From NCBI GenBank assembly GCA_900468805.1, contig UEIF01000044.1, positions 1 through 39,621 on the forward strand: 39,621 nt of DNA. Direction: 5' to 3'. Of this stretch, positions 23,195 through 31,726 are shown piece after piece; positions within the stretch are counted from its first letter, which is position 1; every line of letters begins with the position of its first letter. The translations under genes were made by a program, and so were the position numbers. This DNA is from Hyphomicrobiales bacterium. Its GTDB lineage: Bacteria > Pseudomonadota > Alphaproteobacteria > Rhizobiales > Rhizobiaceae. A model generated the notes under the pieces. That model saw only the letters and a list, made by a program, of their open reading frames with translations. It had not been told where the DNA came from and searched no databases.

Positions 23195-25546
23195 TCAGAA
23201 TTCCGACCATTCCTGCTGCAGTTTGTTGAGCGCTGCATTGCCGCGTGCGGCGGGCACCGGGCGAGAGACAGGCGCTGACGCTCTAACCGGGGCGGGCACC
23301 AATGTCCTGGAAGGACCCAACGCACGGTGTCCGGCGGTCGCTGTTCCTCCATCGCCGGTCTGGAAAGTGCCGAGCAATTCGCCCAGACGACTACTTTCCT
23401 GCGCGAGACCTGTGCCGGCCGCGTTCATCTGCTCGACCATTGCGGCGTTCTGCTGCGTCGCCTGATCCATATGATTGACTGCGCTGTTGATCTCCGACAA
23501 TCCCATAGACTGCTCTTGGGCGGCGGTAGCGATAGCGTCCATGTGCTGGTTGATCTGCTGCACAAGTTCTGAAATTGCGGTAAGGCCTTCGCCGGTGTCG
23601 TTGACCAAGCGTACGCCCTCGCTCACAGCGACCTCTGAATTGCCGATCAGGCTTTTGATCTCCTTCGCGGCACCTGCGGAGCGCTGCGCCAACTCGCGCA
23701 CTTCCTGAGCGACGACGGCAAAGCCCTTGCCGGCTTCACCGGCACGGGCAGCCTCCACACCGGCATTCAAGGCCAGCAGATTGGTCTGGAAAGCGATCTC
23801 GTCGATGACCCCAATAATCTGGCTGATCTGCCTGGAAGAGTGCTCGATCTTGCCCATGGCGCTGACTGCGTTGTTAACGACCTGACTTGAGTTTTCCGCG
23901 CGAGACCGGGCACCGCGCACGAGATCGCGGGCGTCTCCGGCACGCTGGGAGGTCGATCGCACATTGGCGGTGACCTCCTCCAGTGCTGCTGCGGTTTCCT
24001 CGAGCGAAGCGGCTTGCTGTTCAGTTCGCTTGGAGAGGTTGTCGGACGCTTGCGAGATCTCGACGCTGCCGCTGCTGACCAATGACGCAGTCTGACCGAC
24101 ACCCCGCATGGCGTCGCGAAGCTGCTTGACCGATGTGTTGAAGTCGTGACGGAGTGCCTCGAACTGTGGCGCTAGAGCCGTATCGATTTCACAGACGAGG
24201 TCGCCGGTTGCGAGACGGCGCAGGCCTGCAGCGAGCGAGCCTGTTGCCTGCATCAGGCGTTCTTCGGCTTCGGCCTCGGTGCGCCGCTGCATCTCGATAC
24301 GCTCGCGCTCTGCGGAAACCCGTGCCTCTGCCGTTTGCTCTTCAAGTGCCTTGTTGCGGATAGCAGCCTGCTGGAAGACCTCGACGGAGCGAGCCATTTC
24401 GCCAATTTCGTCACGGCGAGCGACACCGGCCACCTCGATCTTCAGATCGCCCTGCGCCAAGGCCGCCATCGACTGCGTGATAACGCCGATCGGCTTGGTG
24501 ACGCGGAAGATGATGACGCAGATGCCGACAACATTGAGGGTAGCAGCGATTAGGAAGATCAACGTATAGAGAATGAACTGGGCGAATGCCTGAGACTGAC
24601 TGGCAGCGGCTGCAGCCACCATGCCGTCCGCCGCAGCGGACGCCGTATTGGTGATGAAGAGAAGGGCGTCATTACCCATCGGCCGCCATACATCGAGCGA
24701 CATCGGCGCCTTCTCGCCTGCAGAAAATGTCTCGAGAAGTGCCGTGCGCTTGGGAGCAAAATCGCCCCCGAAATAGCCGGTCTGTGTGGCCTGGTAGGCG
24801 TCCTTTATGATCTGCAGTGTGTCCTTGTGGTTCACGAGGACGCCGACCTGCTTCCAGGCGAAGGTTACGGCATAATCGTTGAGTTGGATCTTGCCTAGCT
24901 CCGCAGCTGTCATCGTCGCGCCTGCGCCAAGCGTGATATTGAGCTGGAGGTTCGATGCCCCCGCAAGCGCACGCGTTGACCATGCCAATGAGCGGATCTG
25001 GATCATTGCCGTCATCGACGGATCGCTTTCGCGAATTCGGGCTTCGATTGCTGTCGAACCGGTTTCCAGCGCCGTCAGCAGCTCCTGTCCGAGGTTGAGG
25101 GCATTGTCCTGCAGTCCGGCGTCGCGGTCTGCCAGCTTTTTCGTCAACTGATCATCAAGCTTTGTCCGAAACGCCAGCACCCGGTCAAACGTGTTCATGA
25201 CGTCGGCAATCTGCGCTTTGATCGCGTTGTCGTCGATATCGGCGTAGATCGCCTTGGCGCTGGCCATGGCGCTGTCCACCAGCCCGCGATCCTTTTTCAG
25301 CGAAGCCAGCGTGCCGGCGAGTGCGTCGATTTCCATGTTTGCTGCGGATGAACCATCACCGCGCTCGTTGCGAAAGGTCGCAAGTGTCTGGAAAAGTGCG
25401 CGGTCAAGAGCGGTAAGCTTCGATACATCCCCGAAAACCTGCTGTTTGTTGTATGCGTCCATCGCGGATGACGCGGTGAGCACACAGATCACCGCGCTCA
25501 GAAGAAGAAATATTCCAACCAGGATATTACGGATGGATAAAGTCAT
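23195..25546 (-). CDS. methyl-accepting chemotaxis protein
   Basis: A 783-residue receptor from ATG 25546. Segments: TM1 (about 6-27), a large helical periplasmic sensor (28-320), TM2 (about 324-347), HAMP (348-400, starting VTKPIGVITQSM), a second HAMP-like linker (430-485) and the signalling domain with the conserved tip EIAFQTNLLALNAGVEAARAG (583-603). The protein ends in EWSEF, an xWxxF pentapeptide of the kind that tethers the CheR methyltransferase, behind a Pro/Ala-rich linker. It should therefore be an adaptation-competent receptor. The ligand cannot be read from the sequence. No other chemotaxis genes are nearby. Confidence 0.93.
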   Translation of the reverse strand: MTLSIRNILVGIFLLLSAVICVLTASSAMDAYNKQQVFGDVSKLTALDRALFQTLATFRNERGDGSSAANMEIDALAGTLASLKKDRGLVDSAMASAKAIYADIDDNAIKAQIADVMNTFDRVLAFRTKLDDQLTKKLADRDAGLQDNALNLGQELLTALETGSTAIEARIRESDPSMTAMIQIRSLAWSTRALAGASNLQLNITLGAGATMTAAELGKIQLNDYAVTFAWKQVGVLVNHKDTLQIIKDAYQATQTGYFGGDFAPKRTALLETFSAGEKAPMSLDVWRPMGNDALLFITNTASAAADGMVAAAAASQSQAFAQFILYTLIFLIAATLNVVGICVIIFRVTKPIGVITQSMAALAQGDLKIEVAGVARRDEIGEMARSVEVFQQAAIRNKALEEQTAEARVSAERERIEMQRRTEAEAEERLMQATGSLAAGLRRLATGDLVCEIDTALAPQFEALRHDFNTSVKQLRDAMRGVGQTASLVSSGSVEISQASDNLSKRTEQQAASLEETAAALEEVTANVRSTSQRAGDARDLVRGARSRAENSSQVVNNAVSAMGKIEHSSRQISQIIGVIDEIAFQTNLLALNAGVEAARAGEAGKGFAVVAQEVRELAQRSAGAAKEIKSLIGNSEVAVSEGVRLVNDTGEGLTAISELVQQINQHMDAIATAAQEQSMGLSEINSAVNHMDQATQQNAAMVEQMNAAGTGLAQESSRLGELLGTFQTGDGGTATAGHRALGPSRTLVPAPVRASAPVSRPVPAARGNAALNKLQQEWSEF

Positions 25547-25824
25547 AATCGCCCCACTTGCGTTGCGGCTGACGTCTCGCTGGTGCGCGCACGACAGCTG
25601 AATGTGCTGGAACCGCTCGCGTCGATGCTTCAAAGAAAGACAATCCGCTGGCCGCCGAGTTCTTACTCGTTCGCAGGCTCATCATGGCCAGGTCCAATAG
25701 TGTCGCAGGATAGATCTGATTTTATTGAAACAGCATTAAGAAAATTAGGAATGTGAGCGCAGTTGCCTTTATTTCCAGTGACGCGCACCTGGGATCGCGC
25801 CAAAGATCAGGGGCGGCCTTTTAC

Positions 25825-25998
25825 GGTGGCGCGGTCCGGATCCTGAGCGAGGTGGATCTGTCGGCCGAGATCCTCCGTTCGGGTGCCGGCAAGGCGGCAC
25901 GCAAGATTACGATCGGCACAGTCTATCCCGCGACGATCGGGGTGCTGCCGGCCTTCCGGTCGCACTCGGCCGCTGTCCTGGCAAGGGTACCGCCGTGA
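25825..25998 (+). pseudogene. fragment of a LysR-type regulator
   Basis: The frame gives VRILSEVDLSAEILRSGAG followed by KITIGTVYPATIGVLPAF, the linker helix and first strand of a LysR-type effector domain. The DNA-binding domain is missing upstream, and the frame leaves homology after about residue 70 and stops at 25998. It is a truncated remnant. Confidence 0.55.
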
Positions 25999-26402
25999 TG
26001 AGGAGATCGACAGGAATAGACAACGCCTCCTCCTGGCAGCCGTCAAGGTGTCATACCCGGTGTTGGCACGTAGACGCCCTCAGCTCGCGAAAGCCAAAAG
26101 AGCGCTCGCACTGATTACGCATCGATGGGCCATCGACGCATGTGGCCGGAGTTCTGGGTGCTGTTTCAGCAGAGCCTTTAGGCCAAACTCAAAACTGTGA
26201 AAGCCGGCTTCTTAAACGCAACTTTCCCTATAGAGCTGCACTTTTCGCTCATTTTCGGAGGGCAAGCCTGATGCAGGATGAAAAGTCGGGTAATGGTGCC
26301 GGCCCCGGCCTCTTCCTTCTGGCGTGGTTTGGCGGTCGCGCTGGGAGGAAGGAATTCGAGACCGGCAGAGGAATTTGACAAAATGCGCGTTCTTCAGGCA
26401 AC
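25999..26402. other. gene-poor stretch, nothing recognised
   Basis: About 400 bases. A 35-codon plus-strand frame at 26271-26378 (MQDEKSGNGAGPG start) lacks a good ribosome site. No hairpin, repeat or promoter of note was seen. Confidence 0.3.
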
Positions 26403-26702
26403 TCAGCAATAGGTGCAATCAATTGGCGTCACTAATGCATCGTGGCGATCCGACGGGTTGGTGGAGGCACATTGGGGGTCACATTCCACGAGCTGGCCTC
26501 TCTCACGAAGCTGTGAGATCCCAATCTGGACGACTTTGATCATGTCAGTCATCCGCTGGCCGTGGCTATCCTGGCACTGTTCCAACGTAGGAGTATCGAT
26601 CACGACGTCGGCTAGCGCGGCGATGCGATTGTCTTTGACCGCTTTGGCGCCGAGAGCCCAAACACGGCTAAACAGTATTCGATCCGATTCAGTGGTGCTC
26701 AT
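26403..26702 (-). CDS. small conserved-looking protein behind a DosR-like box
   Basis: A 99-residue soluble protein (MSTTESDRILFSRVWALG start). The central part, ADVVIDTPTLEQCQDSHGQR then MTDMIKVVQIGISQLRERGQ, looks like a compact helical domain; the C-terminus has three Cys (CDPQC, CTYC). The family is unknown. A GGACTAAAGTCC palindrome (26782-26793) lies about 80 bases upstream of the start, so the gene may be under a DosR/NarL-type response regulator. Composition is in keeping with the neighbours. Confidence 0.55.
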   Translation of the reverse strand: MSTTESDRILFSRVWALGAKAVKDNRIAALADVVIDTPTLEQCQDSHGQRMTDMIKVVQIGISQLRERGQLVECDPQCASTNPSDRHDALVTPIDCTYC

Positions 26703-26781
26703 TACGTTCCGCTGGCTGATTTATCGAGCGCTCTATCGAGCGGAGGTAGTAATCTTAGCGGGCAGGTTGCGCTCATCAAGC

Positions 26782-26793
26782 GGACTAAAGTCC
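26782..26793. promoter_or_regulatory. DosR-box-like palindrome
   Basis: GGACTAAAGTCC is identical to the core GGACTWWAGTCC of the mycobacterial DosR/DevR box. It lies 80 bases ahead of the small gene at 26702, where an activator site would be expected. A second copy occurs at 30626. Confidence 0.45.
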
Positions 26794-26850
26794 TAAGCCG
26801 AGCATTAAGGGCGTTTGGTACGCTACCGCACCGCTGCGTATTTGAGGGGG

Positions 26851-26956
26851 CAAAAAGAAGCCCGCCGAAGCGGGCAGTAAGGGAAGTGGAAAGGCGACCG
26901 CGCAGCGGAGTTGGCTGAAAGGTCAAAGGGTACATAGATCCGCCACGTGGCCCATA
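26851..26956 (-). ncRNA. candidate EcfG-dependent small RNA A
   Basis: About 105 nt on the minus strand between an EcfG-type promoter and an intrinsic terminator: stem GCCCGC/GCGGGC (26860-26875) with a tetraloop, followed by TTCTTTTTG. The sequence ahead of the stem (CCACTTCCCTTACTGCCC) resembles unit B. A short ATG frame would read through the terminator, so I favour an untranslated RNA. Confidence 0.45.
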
Positions 26957-26960
26957 GTGG

Positions 26961-26988
26961 TTAAACTTCAGCGACGCCAAAAGGTTCC
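26961..26988 (-). promoter_or_regulatory. EcfG-type promoter of small RNA A
   Basis: Minus strand GGAAC at 26988-26984, 17 bases, then GTTTAA at 26966-26961. It lies inside the 3' end of the frameshifted small gene at 26968-27233. Confidence 0.5.
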
Positions 26989-27233
26989 GGTCACATCTTG
27001 CCTCTCGCCGCAAATCAAGCCTTTCAACCGGGCAAAATCGTGAACACCCTGGCGGTAAAATTCGATGATAATGGCCGCTGTCCCTGAAGTTTTCTTATCA
27101 TCGTCAGCGAACTGAAATTCCCCACCTGCTGCCTCCAGGAGTTGCTGACAGACAACGAGGTCTTCCGACGCCAGCGCTTGATGTGGTTTGGCAGTAAACG
27201 TGAGATTGGGGCAGTTTTTTCCGTGTTTAGCAT
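26968..27233 (-). pseudogene. small gene frameshifted at an A6 run
   Basis: ATG 27233 starts MLNTEK and then meets a run of six A residues (about 27214-27221). In the frame of the ATG the product is poor. If one A is added, the reading continues as NLTFTAKPHQALASEDLVV, CQQLLEAAGGEFQFADDDKK, TSGTAAIIIEFYRQGVHDFA and RLKGLICGERQDV to a stop at 26968, about 88 residues with the look of a real soluble protein. Either the gene is inactive, it is switched by slippage, or the base count is an assembly error. The family is unknown. Confidence 0.5.
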
Positions 27234-27549
27234 TTAATGTGAGATTCTCTCGGCCGCGAATCTCAGATCAAATGCAACTGCGACGACCACAGCGACTGAC
27301 GCGAACAGTCCAATATCTCTTCTGCAGCCTAACAAGCGGGCTTTGTTCTCACCCATCAGATGGCCACTCAGCAAGTGAAGCACGTCGGGGCCGGCATGCT
27401 GGACGATGGCTACACCTGCCAAGAGAGCGGGCCGCAAATGCAGAGGCAAGACCGGACTTGCCGGAGACGGAGCTCGACCGAGGCCGAAGCCCGTAAGCAG
27501 GGCGGGAGAGCCGTCGTGTGCGGATGGCCCGAGCGATCGTCGGAACTTC
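27234..27549. other. gap downstream of the AI-2E transporter gene, no supported gene
   Basis: About 315 bases with overlapping frames on both strands. A 40-codon minus-strand frame from 27359 (MGENKARLLG start, one hydrophobic segment) and a plus-strand frame from 27360 compete; neither has a clear ribosome site. Confidence 0.3.
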
Positions 27550-29508
27550 TCAAGTTGATGCTTCGGACTTGTAGCTGGAAGGTGATCCTCGACGGGCAAT
27601 CTTACGCACCACGGTCTTGAGGCTTACTGGTGTCGACACACTCAAGCCGCAAAGCGCGGCTTGAGGGATCGAGGTCGCGACGAAGTCCGCGTCAATCTCC
27701 GCTGGATTGATCTCCGCATAATCCTGGCCGTTCGCGGTTGGCAGAAAAATGCCCACGCGCAGGGCGGGCTTAAGGCGCTTCAGGCGGCGAACGATCTGGC
27801 GGGCACGGGATTTGGAGTTGCCGTTGAGGAACGTGACGATAGCCGTATCCACGCCGTCGATGGGCAATGCCAGCGCTCCCCGAGCAGCGTGGTCAGAATG
27901 TAATGACATCGTGGCGGTGGCGCCCTGAACTTCCAGCACCTGCGAAAGCATGGCAGCGGCGGCGTCATCCAATCCGCCGCGTCCGCCGAGGCAAAGGATG
28001 GAGATGCCCTGACCATCGGGAAGTTCGAGTTCTGCTTCGGTCTTCGGAGCTTCCTGCGGCGCGGTGTCTTCCTCATTCTCCTCTTCATCTGCAACCGCCG
28101 ACAGGTTCTCCACCAGGGACAGGGAGCTAGATGCGACCACCTCGATCTGCCTCTCCGACATCACGCCGCGCTGACGGTCGAGTTCCGCCAGCAGAAGCGC
28201 GGGCATGCCCACCTTGTCGTAATAATCCACGAGATACTCCTCCTCCAGGAACTCTTCCGCGTTGTCCGAAGCTTCGTTCGGATCTCCCGCCAGAAGACGC
28301 TGATAAAGCTTCTCGTGCGGTTCCAGCACGGGCTCGTTGCCAAGCAAAACGTCGAGAAATCCGAATTGTGGAACATATCTTCCCACAACGACAAGGCAGA
28401 CCGTCAAGGGGGTCGAGAGCATGAGACCGAGCGGCCCCCAAAGCCACGACCAGAAGATCGCCGAGATGATGATCGCCAATGGCGACAGCCCGGTATGCGT
28501 CCCATAGAGCCACGGCTCCAGGACGTTATTGCTGACGAGTTCGGTCGTCAGATAGAGCGCGCCGACCCAGACAACGAGCGACCAACCAGGCGCGATGGCA
28601 AGGGCCAGAAACAGCGGAAGGATCATCCCTACAATCGCGCCTATGTAGGGCACGAAGCGTAGAACAAGCGTCAGCAACCCCCACAGAATGGCATTAGGGA
28701 TTCCAAGCGTCCATAGACCTATAGTGATCGGAACGGCGTATAGAGTATTCACCACCAATTGCATGAGCAGGTATTTTCCCACCCGCCTGCCAGCGTCCTG
28801 GAGCGCGGCGGTGGTTCGGTGTAGGTCTCCCAGGCCGACCAGTCTGATGAAGCGGTCGCGGAGGTCTTCTCGCTCGAGAAGCATGAAAATCACCAGCACA
28901 ACGACAAGACCAGCCGTGGCAAACGGGCTGATGAGAGGCAGAAGCAGATTGCCCATTGTCTGGATTGGATCGGAGCGAGTCACGATCTCGACTGGCATTG
29001 GCTTCTGGATCGTTGGCGCCTGGCCCGTCGGTGGTGCCTGACTTTCAACGGCGCGGGTCTGAATTTCGGCTCCGACGCGTTCTACCGCCTTGCTGAGATG
29101 GTCCAGTATACCGTTGCCGGCGCCCGCCTGAGCCAGCGAATGGACCTTGTCGACGAGGTTTCTCTGATAGGTCGGAATATTCTCCGCCAGGTTCGTCACC
29201 TGCGTCGCTACGACGATGCTGAAGACGGCGATTGCACAGAAGGCCGATACGACGGCGAGAAGCACGGCCGCGATCTTTGGCACTGAGCGCTTGCGAAGGA
29301 ACGAGACGATCGGTGCAAGCGTAAAGGCCAGGAGCAGTGACAGTGCAAGCGGCACGAATATCTCCTGACCGAGCCGGAGAATGACGGCGACTCCTATGAG
29401 GATCAATATCGTGCGGCCCGACAATTTGCTGCGAAGCTCTCCCTCGGGGAGCCGGTAGATTGCTGCGATCGCCGCTTTGTCTGTCTTCGAAAGTTCAGTT
29501 CCGCTCAC
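27550..29508 (-). CDS. AI-2E (PerM/YdiK) family transporter with C-terminal extension
   Basis: A 652-residue protein. Residues 30-380 carry the AI-2E family core: helices around 33-70 and 78-100, a soluble loop (105-185), then about five helices, with NTLYAVPITIGLWTLGIPNA, RFVPYIGAIVGMILPLF and GPLGLMLSTPLTVCLVVVG as landmarks. Family members export autoinducer-2, move Na+/H+ or have unknown substrates. After residue 385 an acidic linker (EEENEEDTAPQE) leads to an unusual C-terminal domain (500-650) with alternating strands and helices (SILCLGGRGGLDDAAAAMLS, DTAIVTFLNGNSKSRARQIV), like a nucleotide- or cobalamin-binding Rossmann-type fold. Typical members are about 350 residues, so this is a fused form. 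Confidence 0.88.
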   Translation of the reverse strand: MSGTELSKTDKAAIAAIYRLPEGELRSKLSGRTILILIGVAVILRLGQEIFVPLALSLLLAFTLAPIVSFLRKRSVPKIAAVLLAVVSAFCAIAVFSIVVATQVTNLAENIPTYQRNLVDKVHSLAQAGAGNGILDHLSKAVERVGAEIQTRAVESQAPPTGQAPTIQKPMPVEIVTRSDPIQTMGNLLLPLISPFATAGLVVVLVIFMLLEREDLRDRFIRLVGLGDLHRTTAALQDAGRRVGKYLLMQLVVNTLYAVPITIGLWTLGIPNAILWGLLTLVLRFVPYIGAIVGMILPLFLALAIAPGWSLVVWVGALYLTTELVSNNVLEPWLYGTHTGLSPLAIIISAIFWSWLWGPLGLMLSTPLTVCLVVVGRYVPQFGFLDVLLGNEPVLEPHEKLYQRLLAGDPNEASDNAEEFLEEEYLVDYYDKVGMPALLLAELDRQRGVMSERQIEVVASSSLSLVENLSAVADEEENEEDTAPQEAPKTEAELELPDGQGISILCLGGRGGLDDAAAAMLSQVLEVQGATATMSLHSDHAARGALALPIDGVDTAIVTFLNGNSKSRARQIVRRLKRLKPALRVGIFLPTANGQDYAEINPAEIDADFVATSIPQAALCGLSVSTPVSLKTVVRKIARRGSPSSYKSEAST

Positions 29509-29585
29509 AACCCACTCCCTAGCACTTACCGTGAAGAACTATGCGGCCCGAAAGTGACCTGGGCGCACACCGTATCCGGGAACGA

Positions 29586-29867
29586 TCAATCGTACCGCAG
29601 GCTCCCCTTAAGGTTTTTCAGTTCGGCATCCTGGGAAGCCGCAACCTGCTCGGCGATATCACGGCCGGGTTCGTTGGTCGCGGATATCACCTCGTTCAAC
29701 TGGTTGATTTCCCCCTGGAGCTCGTATGTCATGCAGGTCGAGGTGAGTGTGTTGTCCTCGATCACGGCTTTCCTGCCCGTCGCACGGGACCTCGGCTTCC
29801 AGGCCTCGCCGAATGTTCTGCGCCAATTGGCCGGCGCGTCGGCCGACAGTTTTAGTACCATGTTCAT
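29586..29867 (-). CDS. small conserved-looking protein, unknown function
   Basis: A 93-residue soluble protein from ATG 29867 (MNMVLKLSADAPANWRR). The second half, TSTCMTYELQGEINQLNEVI then PGRDIAEQVAASQDAELKNL, is predicted helical and could dimerise. No ribosome site stands out. It lies about 80 bases ahead of the transporter start and could be in the same transcript. Confidence 0.5.
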   Translation of the reverse strand: MNMVLKLSADAPANWRRTFGEAWKPRSRATGRKAVIEDNTLTSTCMTYELQGEINQLNEVISATNEPGRDIAEQVAASQDAELKNLKGSLRYD

Positions 29868-29947
29868 CAAGAGACGTCGCGCAGACGGTTGCGCTTGCTG
29901 TCCGTGTGGATTTCATAAACGTAGTATCTCATCGACGCCTCCTCTCA

Positions 29948-30043
29948 TCACCGGTGAAACGGCCAAGCTTTTCGAGGCCTAACGAAGCCGGGTTGAACGA
30001 TGATCATCGCGATGACGAAGATAGTCAGCACGAATTTGTTCAT
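29948..30043 (-). CDS. possible 31-residue membrane peptide
   Basis: MNKFVLTIFVIAMIIVQPGF followed by a basic tail (VRPRKAWPFHR). One membrane helix with a positive C-terminus is typical of small rhizobial membrane peptides. The ribosome site is poor, and an overlapping frame (MSDAEKIRQRHEQ start) competes, so this is tentative. Confidence 0.35.
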   Translation of the reverse strand: MNKFVLTIFVIAMIIVQPGFVRPRKAWPFHR

Positions 30044-30217
30044 GCCTTTGCCGGATTTTCTCGGCGTCGCTCATGGCGATGCAACAAGCGGAGCCAGAGA
30101 AAGTTCCAGAGGCGGAAGCCTTTCGCCGCTCCTCGTAATTTCGTATCCTCTCAGGCAACGGTGACCAATGGTAGAATACTTGGACACCGGCCCCTTTGAT
30201 CCCTCTGTCCGAAAAGT

Positions 30218-30308
30218 CAAAAAAAGAAGCCCGCCAAAGCGGGCCAGGTGGGAAGTTGGGACGAGCCGTCCAGATTGTGGGACTGGAGTTCCACCGGGAC
30301 GTCTCGAA
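30218..30308 (-). ncRNA. candidate EcfG-dependent small RNA B
   Basis: About 90 nt on the minus strand, with no ATG inside. The terminator is stem GCCCGC/GCGGGC (30229-30244) plus TTCTTTTTTTG. The segment before the stem (CAACTTCCCACCTGGCCC) resembles unit A. A longer frame that crosses the terminator reads through the stem and is not credible. Confidence 0.45.
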
Positions 30309-30311
30309 GTA

Positions 30312-30339
30312 ATATACTTCTGAAGGATCGAAAGGTTCC
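30312..30339 (-). promoter_or_regulatory. EcfG-like promoter of small RNA B
   Basis: Minus strand GGAAC at 30339-30335, 17 bases, then GTATAT from 30317. The -10 has GTA in place of GTT, so it is a weaker match than units A and C. Confidence 0.4.
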
Positions 30340-30361
30340 CGCATAAAATGGCATTTCCTGT

Positions 30362-30565
30362 TTACCAAATGCGATTGTGAGGACGCTCATCAAAAACTTG
30401 GGGAGGCGCACGAAGGTCAATCGTATTTGGCTTTTCCCCGGGCTGCCTCGAAAACAAAATCGCGATCGGACACTTGTAGTGTCGGGTGAGGGCGTCAGCT
30501 GCTTCCTTCTCGAAGCTCTCGCGTTGTTCAGGGTTGTCGAGAACATTCCGCTTTTCGAAGATCAC
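30362..30565 (-). CDS. small soluble protein behind a DosR-like box
   Basis: About 67 residues from GTG 30565 with GGAGG five bases ahead; an earlier GTG at 30571 overlaps that site. The sequence MIFEKRNVLDNPEQRESFEK, EAADALTRHYKCPIAILFSR is charged and mostly helical with a Pro-rich end. The family is unknown. A DosR-box-like palindrome (30626-30637) lies about 60 bases upstream, like the gene at 26403, so the two may share a regulator. Confidence 0.5.
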   Translation of the reverse strand: MIFEKRNVLDNPEQRESFEKEAADALTRHYKCPIAILFSRQPGEKPNTIDLRAPPQVFDERPHNRIW

Positions 30566-30571
30566 AGCCAC

Positions 30572-30992
30572 CTCCCAAGTTTGCGATCCCGGCCATCTAC
30601 AAGCATAAAAACGTCACGTCGGAATGGACTAAAGTCCCGAAAACCAACGGCCCGCGCGGTGAAAGCGAAGAGGGCTTCGGAGACGAACCTTCACCGCGCG
30701 CACCGACGGGCGGCAATATTGTTGCGGCAATTCTGAGAAAAGTGCTGAATATTTCTTCAGCAAGCACCGTGAGCAAGAAGCATCTACCCTGGCTGTTAAT
30801 GCCCCGCCACATCATCATGTGATGGCACAACTGATCCCCATCGTTTATGGGGGCCGGCTCGCCGTGACGATATGCCTAAGATCTGTGACTCACCAATCTT
30901 CAAAATCGGCAAACAGAAGAATTCCACTTGAGGAGAAAAGCACGGTCAGCGTGAGGGTTAGTCGTATCTGAGGGGCCGCGGTCTATTCACGT
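30572..30992. other. gap with one regulatory palindrome, no gene
   Basis: About 420 bases. It holds the DosR-like palindrome at 30626-30637. No convincing frame, terminator or other repeat was seen. Confidence 0.35.
30626..30637. promoter_or_regulatory. DosR-box-like palindrome, extended match
   Basis: GGACTAAAGTCC, extended on one side as AGTCCCGAA. Against the mycobacterial consensus TTSGGGACTWWAGTCCCSAA, 16 of 20 positions match, with one half-site perfect. It lies about 60 bases ahead of the small gene at 30565 on the minus strand. Confidence 0.5.
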
Positions 30993-31352
30993 CTACGATT
31001 CATCCAAGACGCGTAGTCCCTCTTCGGCGGCCTTTTTAAGTGCGGCCATCGGGATCCAATCTTCCGATCCAGGGAAGCGGACATGCCAGTAAGCCCATCC
31101 GTTTAAATTCGGAGATCTGCCCCTTCGATTCAAAGCCAGCCCGCTTGCTGCCTGCGACAGAGTGTCGAATTGCCGGCCGTCTACCACAAGCTTTCCATTG
31201 GAAAAGCAGCCAAGGAAATGTTGCTGCCCCCTCATGTAGGACATTTTCGCATCTGACCCGTGGGGGATGGTCACACCTTCGGACGCCCAGGCCACTCCGG
31301 TCGCTTGAATTGCCTCGGCGATCTGAATTTTTGTCATCGCAGCTGTCATCAA
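30993..31352 (-). CDS. small protein with a RAMA/DUF4357-like domain
   Basis: About 119 residues from ATG 31352, with AGGGA eight bases ahead; ATG 31340 is an alternative. The second half reads LVVDGRQFDTLSQAASGLAL, then NLNGWAYWHVRFPGSEDW. This follows the F-x-S-x-S-x-AA ... NGWxxW pattern of the RAMA/DUF4357 fold found in restriction-linked and type IV-like proteins. No methylase or nuclease partner is adjacent, so it is probably a stand-alone DNA- or protein-binding domain. The open frame extends upstream to 31580, but that part is not protein-like. Confidence 0.6.
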   Translation of the reverse strand: MMTAAMTKIQIAEAIQATGVAWASEGVTIPHGSDAKMSYMRGQQHFLGCFSNGKLVVDGRQFDTLSQAASGLALNRRGRSPNLNGWAYWHVRFPGSEDWIPMAALKKAAEEGLRVLDES

Positions 31353-31604
31353 TGTGTCCCTGTTTCTCGCAAGGAGATGCGGAATTGAATTCGCGCATTG
31401 TTGGTGGATAGTGCTGCGGGTGAGGAAAGTGCCGCACGCTCGGAAGTTCGTAATTAGATCGGATTGGGGAATTTCCAAGGCTGTGGCAGACGTCCGATCC
31501 CTTGTGCTGACCGGGCCTCCCCTTTGCCACCGCGTCAGGGCTGAGCTGGCGGCAGGATCGATTACGTTTATCGTTGCCAATCGTCAACGCGATGTGCGCA
31601 ATTG

Positions 31605-31722
31605 AAGAAAGAGAAGCCCGGGAAGCGGGCAACGCTGGTTTTAAAAATATCCTGGAGCGTGGACCGTACGGCGCCTGCTGGGCACAGCAGAGACGGGGGC
31701 GCGTCCTTACCGCACGATCCAA
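31605..31722 (-). ncRNA. candidate EcfG-dependent small RNA C
   Basis: About 115 nt on the minus strand without an ATG. The terminator is stem GCCCG/CGGGC (31616-31630) with a 5-base loop and a TTCTCTTTCTTC tail. Architecture and orientation match units A and B; the sequence outside the stem is less alike. Confidence 0.4.
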
Positions 31723-31726
31723 AATC

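Noticed and set aside
26702..27013. A 103-codon minus-strand open frame
   Set aside because: It crosses the terminator of unit A and has no ribosome site at its first start.
29979..30368. A 129-codon minus-strand open frame
   Set aside because: It reads straight through the GCCCGC terminator hairpin and U-tract of small RNA unit B, so it is unlikely to be a gene as a whole.
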